Shown: piece after piece, positions 1-4,456 of the stretch
Position numbering within the stretch: position 1 is the stretch's first letter
Layout of the letters: each line of letters begins with the position of its first letter
Position numbers and translations under genes: made by a program
Assembly: GCA_017460245.1 (NCBI GenBank)
Contig: JAFUBK010000119.1
Span: forward strand, 1-14,330
Direction of reading: 5' to 3'
Source: Bacilli bacterium
GTDB lineage: Bacteria; Bacillota_I; Bacilli_A; RF39; UBA660
Length of the DNA stretch: 14,330 bases
The notes under the pieces: model-generated
Database searches by the model: none
What the model saw: the letters and a program-made list of their open reading frames with translations, nothing else
Told to the model about the DNA's origin: nothing

Positions 1-345
1 ACAAAAAATCTAGATTCTAAAAACAAATCTACCTTAATAAAACTTTTAAAACTAATGAAACTTAGATATAAAAAAACAATAATTATCGCCACCAAAGATA
101 GCGAAATGATTTTATCGCTTGCCGATCAAATATATTTGTTAAGTGAAAATAAATTAACTAAATACGAAGATAAATACATTTTTTTTAGCGATGACAAACT
201 ATTAGAAAGCTATCATCTTGAACAACCAAAAATAATAAAATTTTCAAAAATTGTCAAAGAAAAAACCAATATAAGTATAGGATATCGTGACAATATTAAT
301 GATTTAATTAAAGACGTATATCGCTATGTGGATCACAATAAATAA
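1..345 (+). CDS. ecfA: ECF transporter ATP-binding protein, C-terminal part (5' truncated)
   Basis: The reading frame is open from base 1, so the gene starts upstream of the window; the first ATG at 55 is internal. Residues 4-5 (Leu-Asp) look like the D-loop that follows Walker B in ABC ATPases, and the text after it (helix, then the strand TIIIAT, then ADQIYLL) matches the end of the nucleotide-binding domain. The C-terminal extension ending in a DINDLIKDVYRYV-like helix resembles energy-coupling factor ATPases, which power vitamin and metal uptake with EcfT and an S component. Position next to truA and rplM-rpsI supports this, because ecfA1-ecfA2-ecfT-truA-rplM-rpsI is a common Bacillota order. 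No ecfT lies between this gene and truA, 15 bases downstream. The switch histidine expected in V-T-H-D is a lysine here (A-T-K-D), which is unusual. The ECF assignment rests on context and a short fragment. Confidence 0.72.
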   Translation, partial: TKNLDSKNKSTLIKLLKLMKLRYKKTIIIATKDSEMILSLADQIYLLSENKLTKYEDKYIFFSDDKLLESYHLEQPKIIKFSKIVKEKTNISIGYRDNINDLIKDVYRYVDHNK

Positions 346-360
346 AGAAAGGAAAATAAT

Positions 361-1104
361 ATGAGATATTTTATGACATTTGCCTATGATGGTTCAAAAT
401 ATAAAGGTTATCAAAATCAACCAAAACAAAAAACAGTTCAAGGTGAATTTGAAAAAGACTTAAAAAAAATTAACGTCAATAAAAATGTTGACATACATGC
501 ATCTGGAAGAACCGATGCCGGTGTACATGCCTACAATCAAAAAGCTCATTTTGATTTAGATATGAAGCACATAACACCAGAAAAATTAAAAGATGGATTA
601 AACAGTTTACTTCCGAAGGATATATACATAAAAAACATCGAAATAGTTTCTGATGATTTTCATGCCAGATATAACGTTAAAGCAAAAGAATATGATTACG
701 TTTTAAATATGGATGAATATAATCCCATCGGAAAAGATTATATTTACCAATACAATAAAAAGCTAGATGTTGTAGAGATGCAACGAGCATTAAAATACCT
801 AGAAGGAACACATAATTTTAAATCATTTACTAAATCAGATGATGAAAGAGAAGATTATACTAGAACTATAGTTCAAACAAATTTAATTAGAGATTTAAAA
901 AATGTAAATAAAATAACAATTTCTTTTTTAGGAACAGGTTTTTTAAGATATCAAGTTAGAAACATGATTGGAACACTTATAGAAATTGGCGAAGGGAAAA
1001 GAAAAAGTGAAGATATTATAGATATTTTACAAAAACAAGATCGAAGACAAGCTGGAAAAACAGCTGCTCCAGAAGGATTGTATTTGAAAGACGTTTTATA
1101 CTAA
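361..1104 (+). CDS. truA: tRNA pseudouridine(38-40) synthase TruA
   Basis: This 247-residue protein has the normal TruA length. It starts with the typical beta strand RYFMTFAYDGSKYKGYQ and carries the active-site motif GRTDAGVHA around residues 49-57, with Asp52 as the expected catalytic residue. The C-terminal half has FLGTGFLRYQVRNMIGTL, the conserved second-domain signature. TruA converts uridines 38-40 of the tRNA anticodon arm to pseudouridine in the cytosol. The start is supported by AAAGAAAGG upstream of the ATG. It lies 15 bases behind the ECF ATPase, so the two are probably co-transcribed; rplM downstream has its own promoter. A short AT-only stem (about 1106-1122) follows the stop and may be a weak terminator. 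Confidence 0.96.
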   Translation: MRYFMTFAYDGSKYKGYQNQPKQKTVQGEFEKDLKKINVNKNVDIHASGRTDAGVHAYNQKAHFDLDMKHITPEKLKDGLNSLLPKDIYIKNIEIVSDDFHARYNVKAKEYDYVLNMDEYNPIGKDYIYQYNKKLDVVEMQRALKYLEGTHNFKSFTKSDDEREDYTRTIVQTNLIRDLKNVNKITISFLGTGFLRYQVRNMIGTLIEIGEGKRKSEDIIDILQKQDRRQAGKTAAPEGLYLKDVLY

Positions 1105-1192
1105 AAAATACAATATTTTTGTTTTAAAAGACTAAAATTAAAATTTATCATAAAATATAAACATATAAAGCCTAAAAAAACATATATTTTTA

Positions 1193-1221
1193 TTGACTTT
1201 TATGTTTTTTTTTAATATAAT
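1193..1221 (+). promoter_or_regulatory. promoter of the rplM-rpsI operon
   Basis: TTGACT at 1193-1198 and TATAAT at 1216-1221 are separated by exactly 17 bases, a near-consensus vegetative promoter. Transcription should begin near 1228, immediately before the structured leader. Confidence 0.88.
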
Positions 1222-1227
1222 TGATAA

Positions 1228-1290
1228 CGGTACATTTATTTATCCCACATAAGTAAGTCCTGGGAAAACTTACTAATGTAAAGGAGAAAG
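1228..1290 (+). promoter_or_regulatory. L13-leader-like structured 5' UTR of rplM-rpsI
   Basis: Between the promoter and rplM three complementary pairs are visible. TACATT at 1231-1236 pairs with AATGTA at 1275-1280. AGTAAGT at 1252-1258 pairs with ACTTACT at 1268-1274. TCCCA at 1243-1247 can pair with TGGGA at 1261-1265, inside the hairpin loop, making a pseudoknot. The AAGGAG ribosome binding site follows directly at 1281-1286. This arrangement fits the Firmicutes L13 leader, a cis-acting RNA before rplM-rpsI thought to mediate autoregulation by a ribosomal protein. The family assignment is from memory of the motif; the pairings are seen in the sequence. Confidence 0.75.
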
Positions 1291-1300
1291 GAAAAAAAGT

Positions 1301-1732
1301 ATGAAAACATACATGCAAAGAAAAGAAGACGTTGTAAGAGATTGGTATGTTATTGATGCTGAAGGATTAACTTTAGGCCGTTTAGCTACAAAAGTAGCTT
1401 CAGTATTAAGAGGTAAACACAAACCAACTTACACACCACATATCGATGGTGGAGATTATGTTATCGTAATTAATGCTGGTAAAGTAAATTTAACTGGTAA
1501 TAAATTAGATAACAAAATATACTATAACCACAGTAGATATACAGGCGGACTTAGAGAAAGAACTGCCAAAGAAATGAAAGAAAATTATACTGTAGAAATT
1601 ATTGAAAGAGCTGTAAAAGGAATTCTTCAAAAAGTAAGATTAGGAAGAAAACTGTATAAAAAATTATTTGTATATGCAGAAAGTGAACATCCACATAGTG
1701 CGCAAAAACCGCAAGCACTAAAAATGGACTAG
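1301..1732 (+). CDS. rplM: 50S ribosomal protein L13
   Basis: The 143-residue product has the usual L13 length and hallmark segments: RDWYVIDAEGLTLGRLAT near the N terminus, then LRGKHKPTYTPHIDGGDYV, and the C-terminal KLYKKLFVYAESEHPH. L13 is an early assembly protein of the large ribosomal subunit. The ATG at 1301 is preceded by AAAGGAGAAAGG. It is the first gene of a two-gene operon, with rpsI starting 10 bases after its stop. Control is expected through the leader described upstream. Confidence 0.98.
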   Translation: MKTYMQRKEDVVRDWYVIDAEGLTLGRLATKVASVLRGKHKPTYTPHIDGGDYVIVINAGKVNLTGNKLDNKIYYNHSRYTGGLRERTAKEMKENYTVEIIERAVKGILQKVRLGRKLYKKLFVYAESEHPHSAQKPQALKMD

Positions 1733-1742
1733 GAGGGTTTAA

Positions 1743-2162
1743 ATGGCAAACACAAGAGAATTTACTGGAACTGGTAGAAGAAAAGCATCAGTTGCTAGAG
1801 TTAAATTAATTGCCCCAGGGACAGGCAAAATAACTGTTAATGGTAGAGATGTTAGAGATTTCATGCCATATGAAACTAACGTTATGGATTTAACCCAACC
1901 ATTAGTAGCTACAAATAATGAAAAAACATTTGACGTTATCATAAAAGTTAACGGTGGCGGATTTACAGGACAAACAGGAGCTATCAGATTAGGAATTACA
2001 AGAGCTTTATTAGAATATGATAAAGACAACGAAGAAAAAGAAGATAGTTATAGAAAAATACTAAAAAGAGCAGGATTTATCACAAGAGACTCAAGAGTTA
2101 AGGAAAGAAAGAAACCTGGACTTAAAGGTGCACGTAGAGCGCCACAATTCTCAAAGAGATAA
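1743..2162 (+). CDS. rpsI: 30S ribosomal protein S9
   Basis: The product begins REFTGTGRRKASVARVKL and ends KPGLKGARRAPQFSKR, both diagnostic of S9, whose basic C-terminal tail reaches the ribosomal P site. It is 139 residues, slightly longer than the usual 130 or so; the extra residues sit near 97-108 in an acidic stretch (YDKDNEEKEDSY). A strong AGGAGGG precedes the ATG. It is co-transcribed with rplM and is followed directly by a terminator. Its last codons and terminator are repeated at 3596-3693, suggesting that this 3' end served as an insertion or duplication site. Confidence 0.98.
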   Translation: MANTREFTGTGRRKASVARVKLIAPGTGKITVNGRDVRDFMPYETNVMDLTQPLVATNNEKTFDVIIKVNGGGFTGQTGAIRLGITRALLEYDKDNEEKEDSYRKILKRAGFITRDSRVKERKKPGLKGARRAPQFSKR

Positions 2163-2255
2163 AAAGCTTTTTGGAAAGCCCAAATTTATGGGCTTTTTTC
2201 TATGCCTAAAAAATCAAAGGTTAGTATAACGTTGGAGAGAAAAAGATAACAATTT
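2154..2255 (+). repeat. direct repeat copy 1 (rpsI 3' end, terminator, following 55 bases)
   Basis: This stretch runs from the last two sense codons and stop of rpsI, through the terminator, to about 55 bases beyond. Aligned by eye with 3596-3693 it matches at roughly 93 of 102 columns, with five substitutions and four single-base gaps. It forms the left edge of a segment with an unrelated gene and a toxin-antitoxin-like module. Confidence 0.85.
2175..2199 (+). terminator. terminator of rplM-rpsI
   Basis: AAAGCCC at 2175-2181 pairs with GGGCTTT at 2190-2196 around an 8-base loop, followed by a T run. A near-identical hairpin occurs at about 3617-3641. Confidence 0.9.
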
Positions 2256-2258
2256 ATA

Positions 2259-2267
2259 TGATATAAT
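2259..2267 (+). promoter_or_regulatory. extended -10 promoter of the 2289 gene
   Basis: TGATATAAT at 2259-2267 is an extended -10 element. No convincing -35 hexamer is seen at the right distance. It lies just beyond repeat copy 1, 21 bases before the ATG at 2289. Confidence 0.5.
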
Positions 2268-2288
2268 TGATATAGGATGTGATAACTT

Positions 2289-3131
2289 ATGAATAATGAG
2301 CAAAAGTATTTAAATAATATTGAAAAAAGATTTGAAGGCAAAATTAAGGATTTATTAATTAACCACGTTAAATTGTTTTATTCTAATGATATTGTTATTA
2401 ACAAAAATAAATATAGTATTGGTGAATATGTCAAGTTAAAAAAAGGCACTTTTATACATGGAATATTTGGTGGGTTACAAAACTTTGATTTTACATTAAA
2501 AAACGGATTTATTGCCGTTGATTTTACTGACGAAACTAGAAGTAATAAAATATGTAATAGTGTTGGAATGTGGAATATTAAAGAAGATATGCTATTAAAA
2601 GATTATATTAATGAATATAGTGGATTTACTATTTCATATTCAATTGGCAGAGGGCCTGAATCTAGAATCGAAAGTAAATTAATTCCATATCATAAATTTG
2701 ATGAGGTTACTGAAAAAATTAATAATGATTATGATGTATGGATGTACTGGGGTGATCAAACAAAAGAAGTTAGATTTATTCCAAGCTTAGTTTCTGATAA
2801 AAGACAAATAGCATTTATTTTAAATATGGATTCTGATTATGCAAAGAAATTAGCTTATGATGATGTATGGAATACAGAATTTGATGAGGAAACTTTAACA
2901 CCGTTTTTAGACTATAGATATGTAGAAAAGTTTATAAATCAAGATAGAGTAAACAGAGATGCATCCACTACCGATAGAGAATCAGCAATTATGTTTGGAT
3001 TACCCGCTAAGCTAATTGAGGGTGTATTTGTAGGAAGAAAAATTGAAAATGATAAAGAATCATTAGAATACATAAAGTCTAAATTACCAGATTGCTATAT
3101 TTGCAATTTAGATGGTATAGTTATTCTTTAA
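2289..3131 (+). CDS. uncharacterised protein, 280 residues
   Basis: I do not recognise this family with confidence. The start at 2289 has a modest ribosome binding site (AGGATGTGAT). No signal peptide or membrane segment is visible, so it is probably cytosolic. Conserved-looking blocks are KKGTFIHGI near residues 51-59, NSVGMWNIKED at 90-100, TKEVRFIPSLVSDKRQIAFI around 158-177, TTDRESAIMFGLP around 227-239, and a C-terminal LIEGVFVGR followed by CYICNLDG. The His-Gly near 57-58 and the late Glu residues are faintly reminiscent of ADP-ribosyltransferase-fold proteins, but that is only a guess. The gene is cargo between two copies of the rpsI 3' end and lies directly beside the toxin-antitoxin-like module; no terminator separates it from that module's plus-strand RNA. 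Confidence 0.7.
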   Translation: MNNEQKYLNNIEKRFEGKIKDLLINHVKLFYSNDIVINKNKYSIGEYVKLKKGTFIHGIFGGLQNFDFTLKNGFIAVDFTDETRSNKICNSVGMWNIKEDMLLKDYINEYSGFTISYSIGRGPESRIESKLIPYHKFDEVTEKINNDYDVWMYWGDQTKEVRFIPSLVSDKRQIAFILNMDSDYAKKLAYDDVWNTEFDEETLTPFLDYRYVEKFINQDRVNRDASTTDRESAIMFGLPAKLIEGVFVGRKIENDKESLEYIKSKLPDCYICNLDGIVIL

Positions 3132-3147
3132 AAGAACGGATAAAAAT

Positions 3148-3176
3148 TTGCTAAAAAAACAATTTTATGATATAGT
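3148..3176 (+). promoter_or_regulatory. promoter of the candidate antitoxin RNA
   Basis: TTGCTA at 3148-3153 and TATAGT at 3171-3176 are separated by 17 bases, placing the RNA start near 3182-3184, just before a perfect hairpin. No plus-strand gene follows. Confidence 0.72.
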
Positions 3177-3204
3177 GTATATAGATGAAGGAAACTTCAT
3201 ACAA

Positions 3205-3244
3205 TAAAAAAGGAACACTTAATTCGCTATGTTGAGTGTTGCCA
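3205..3244 (-). terminator. terminator of the hydrophobic peptide mRNA
   Basis: On the minus strand GGCAACACT (3243-3235) pairs with AGTGTTCC (3219-3212), with one bulged base, and is followed by six T residues. This ends the peptide transcript about 50 bases beyond its stop codon's hairpin. Confidence 0.65.
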
Positions 3245-3251
3245 AATAAAT

Positions 3252-3262
3252 TTGGTTCCACC
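3252..3262 (-). repeat. 3' copy of the toxin-mRNA direct repeat (DRb-like)
   Basis: GGTGGAACCAA on the minus strand, within the region transcribed on both strands. It is the partner of the leader copy at 3412-3402. Confidence 0.65.
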
Positions 3263-3296
3263 TAAATCATTGCTGAGTTAGGTGGATTTCTTTTAT
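3257..3296 (+). terminator. terminator of the antisense RNA
   Basis: A nine-pair stem, 3257-3265 with 3278-3286, is followed by ATTTCTTTTAT. The same stem forms in the minus-strand transcript just after the peptide stop codon. Confidence 0.7.
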
Positions 3297-3376
3297 ATTA
3301 AAACTATAAATAGTAATAACAGTAAAAGAAGGATAAAAATGAGTAATACTCCGATTAAAAAATCTTTCTTATTCAA
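3293..3376 (-). CDS. 27-residue hydrophobic peptide, candidate type I toxin
   Basis: A TTG start at 3376-3374 is preceded by a strong ribosome binding site, GGGAGG at 3389-3384, seven bases away. The peptide begins (M)NKKDF, followed by about 21 almost uninterrupted Leu, Ile, Val and Phe residues with a single Gly near position 9. That is one transmembrane helix with a charged N terminus and no cytosolic tail. A near-perfect promoter (3466-3438) lies upstream and a terminator downstream. A convergent RNA overlaps its 3' end. Such peptides in bacteria are typically membrane-acting type I toxins (Fst, TxpA, Ldr classes), but the sequence matches none of them as I remember them. A hairpin CTTC-TATT-GAAG (3400-3389) abuts the ribosome binding site and may limit translation. 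The ORF is too short for usual gene callers. Confidence 0.7.
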   Translation of the reverse strand: MNKKDFLIGVLLIFILLLLLLLFIVLI

Positions 3377-3401
3377 GTTATCGCCTCCCTTCAATAGAAG
3401 A

Positions 3402-3412
3402 TTGGCTCCACC
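3402..3412 (-). repeat. leader copy of the toxin-mRNA direct repeat (DRa-like)
   Basis: GGTGGAGCCAA on the minus strand, 12 bases upstream of the peptide's ribosome binding site. It recurs with one change (GGTGGAACCAA) at 3262-3252 in the 3' region. The antisense RNA made across the second copy can therefore pair with this one over 11 bases. Confidence 0.65.
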
Positions 3413-3437
3413 CAACTTATTAAATGTTCCAAGATAC

Positions 3438-3466
3438 ATTATATCAAACAAACGTTCTATAATCAA
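3438..3466 (-). promoter_or_regulatory. promoter of the hydrophobic peptide mRNA
   Basis: On the minus strand TTGATT at 3466-3461 and TATAAT at 3443-3438 are spaced by exactly 17 bases. Transcription should begin near 3431, giving a 5' leader of about 55 bases. Confidence 0.8.
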
Positions 3467-3595
3467 CAATATAATTTTAAAATATGTAAAAAATTACTAA
3501 GGTACTACTAAGAACATTAAAAACCTGTTATGTAGGCGACACGTAGGCTACAAATCATCCGTAACTCCGCATAAAATAAGGGACGCTAATTTAGT

Positions 3596-3693
3596 AAGAG
3601 ATAAAAATCTTTTTGAAAAGCCCAAATTTACGGGCTTTTTTCTATTCTAAAAAATCAAGGGTTAGTATAACGTGGAGAAAAAAATAACAATTT
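3596..3693 (+). repeat. direct repeat copy 2 (degenerate rpsI end plus terminator)
   Basis: This copy begins AAGAGATAA, matching the last codons and stop of rpsI, then repeats the terminator hairpin (about 3617-3641) and the following 50 bases. Weak similarity to the rpsI coding end may extend upstream (CGCTAATTT at about 3584-3592, compare CGCCACAATT). It is the right edge of the inserted-looking segment. The stretch 3501-3595 between the toxin promoter region and this repeat shows no gene; it contains only a small TGTAG...CTACA hairpin. Confidence 0.85.
3617..3642 (+). terminator. duplicated rpsI-type terminator
   Basis: AAAAGCCC pairs with GGGCTTTTTT around AAATTTAC. It has the same stem and loop size as the terminator directly after rpsI, although no plus-strand gene ends just before it. 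Confidence 0.75.
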
Positions 3694-3760
3694 GTTAAAA
3701 ACGCGCGTATGCGTGAAAGAAACGCTAAATTACAAAACACTTATATTTAATCGGTTTTTC

Positions 3761-3789
3761 TTTACTAATCTTAAAAAAAAATGTATAAT
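3761..3789 (+). promoter_or_regulatory. mscL promoter
   Basis: TTTACT at 3761-3766 and TATAAT at 3784-3789 are separated by 17 bases. The predicted start near 3796 rules out the in-frame upstream extension of mscL. Confidence 0.8.
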
Positions 3790-3811
3790 ATTGGCAGAAA
3801 GGAAGAAAACA

Positions 3812-4198
3812 ATGATTAAAGAATTTAAAGAATTTATTGCTCAAGGAAACGTAATTGACTTAGCTGTCGGTGTCATCATCGGTGGTGCCTTTGGCAAAAT
3901 CGTAACTTCATTAGTTAATGATATCTTAATGCCATTAATCGGACTAATTTTAGGAGGAATTGATTTTACTGGATTATCAATCACAGTTGGTGATGCTAAA
4001 ATCATGTATGGTAATTTTATTCAAAGCGCTATTGATTTCTTAATTGTTGCTGCTTGTATTTTCTTAATGATAAAAGCTATTAATAAAATAACCAGAAGAC
4101 AAAAAGAAGAAGATGCTGTTGAAGAAATTGAAGAAGAAGTAAAAGATGAAGTTAAATTATTAGAAGAAATTAGAGACTTACTTAAAAAGAATAAATAA
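3812..4198 (+). CDS. mscL: large-conductance mechanosensitive channel MscL
   Basis: The 128-residue protein starts at 3812 behind AAAGGAAG; the frame is open 120 bases upstream, but that part precedes the transcription start. The N terminus MIKEFKEFIAQGNVIDLAVGVIIGG is the classic amphipathic helix plus first pore-lining helix (about 14-42). A second membrane helix lies at about 72-95 (SAIDFLIVAACIFLMIKAI), followed by a charged coiled tail rich in Glu and Lys ending LLEEIRDLLKKNK. MscL forms a homopentameric pore that opens under membrane tension to release osmolytes during hypo-osmotic shock. It is a single-gene unit with its own promoter and a terminator that overlaps its last codons. Confidence 0.97.
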   Translation: MIKEFKEFIAQGNVIDLAVGVIIGGAFGKIVTSLVNDILMPLIGLILGGIDFTGLSITVGDAKIMYGNFIQSAIDFLIVAACIFLMIKAINKITRRQKEEDAVEEIEEEVKDEVKLLEEIRDLLKKNK

Positions 4199-4210
4199 GT
4201 CTCTTTTTTT
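4172..4210 (+). terminator. mscL terminator
   Basis: GAGACTTA at 4173-4180 pairs with TAAGTCTC at 4196-4203, followed by seven T residues. The stem overlaps the mscL stop codon. Confidence 0.82.
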
Positions 4211-4254
4211 GTGTCAAAATTGCTGTAAAGTGCCAAAAAAATCTCGAAATTGTA

Positions 4255-4283
4255 TTGAATAAAAAAAATAAAATTCATATAAT
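4255..4283 (+). promoter_or_regulatory. promoter of a candidate small RNA
   Basis: TTGAAT at 4255-4260 and TATAAT at 4278-4283 are separated by 17 bases, with a predicted start near 4290. It drives a segment with no gene before the terminator at 4384-4408. Confidence 0.75.
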
Positions 4284-4289
4284 TTTAAT

Positions 4290-4408
4290 ATAAAGGAGGA
4301 ATGTCGAAATAAAAAAAGTTCATAATGGGCTGGACTAGAAACATTAGTGTCAATTCGAAACTAAAATATTTATTTCGGGATTCGGAGGGTATTTACCCTT
4401 CCTTTTTT
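4290..4408 (+). ncRNA. candidate structured small RNA, about 118 bases, family unknown
   Basis: The segment has its own promoter and its own terminator (GGAGGGT at 4384-4390 pairing with ACCCTTCC at 4395-4402, then six T). A 15-position closing stem joins 4299-4313 with 4369-4383, with 14 pairs including one G-U. Inside, TTAGT at 4344-4348 can pair with ACTAA at 4360-4364, and AGTTC with GGACT near 4317-4335. The next gene has a separate promoter that begins inside the terminator's T tract, so this looks like an independent small RNA and not simply a leader. A strong ribosome-binding-like AAAGGAGG at the 5' end is followed by ATG and an immediate three-codon stop, so no protein is made. I do not recognise it as a known riboswitch or as 6S or SRP RNA. 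Confidence 0.6.
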
Positions 4409-4409
4409 G

Positions 4410-4438
4410 TTGATAAAAAAAGAAGAGTAAGGTATAAT
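4410..4438 (+). promoter_or_regulatory. promoter of the methyltransferase-pseudouridine synthase pair
   Basis: TTGATA at 4410-4415 and TATAAT at 4433-4438 are spaced by 17 bases, with a start near 4445. This fixes the methyltransferase start at 4457, not at the upstream in-frame ATG at 4325. Confidence 0.82.
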
Positions 4439-4456
4439 AAAACAAGAGGTGTTAGT

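Larger units (their letters stand above)
3183..3296 (+). ncRNA. candidate antisense RNA of a type I toxin-antitoxin module
   Basis: The predicted RNA of about 114 bases starts with ATGAAG-GAAA-CTTCAT (3185-3200), a hairpin with a GNRA loop. Next comes AACACTTAA (3214-3222) pairing with TTGAGTGTT (3232-3240), then CCAAAT (3242-3247) pairing with ATTTGG (3250-3255). It ends in TCCACCTAA (3257-3265) pairing with TTAGGTGGA (3278-3286), followed by a T-rich tract, which serves as its terminator. It carries no plausible coding frame. The whole 3' part is antisense to the 3' end of the minus-strand hydrophobic peptide mRNA, and TTGGTTCCACC at 3252-3262 can also pair, with one G-U, with that mRNA's 5' leader. 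This matches the logic of RNA II in Fst/par systems; the function is inferred. Confidence 0.68.

Noticed and set aside
1739..2029. Minus-strand open frame across rpsI
   Set aside because: It is the shadow of a highly conserved ribosomal protein gene with no independent signals.
3212..3296. T-box riboswitch suggested by GGTTCCACC and a terminator hairpin
   Set aside because: There is no T-box core sequence in the right orientation, no specifier domain and no downstream plus-strand gene. The antisense RNA model explains all the pairings.
3282..3500. Plus-strand open frame of 72 codons
   Set aside because: It is antisense to the hydrophobic peptide gene and its promoter, has no ribosome binding site, and its composition is not protein-like. 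The plus-strand RNA ends before most of it.
2154..3693. Insertion sequence between the repeats
   Set aside because: There is no transposase and no terminal inverted repeats; the flanking repeats are a gene end plus terminator, which points to site-specific insertion or duplication instead.
3692..3811. N-terminal extension of MscL
   Set aside because: It lies upstream of the mscL promoter, and MscL proteins begin at the amphipathic helix encoded from 3812.
4325..4456. N-terminal extension of the methyltransferase from the ATG at 4325
   Set aside because: It runs through a terminator and promoter and is not needed by the family. The start at 4457 has a ribosome binding site and lies 12 bases after the predicted transcription start.
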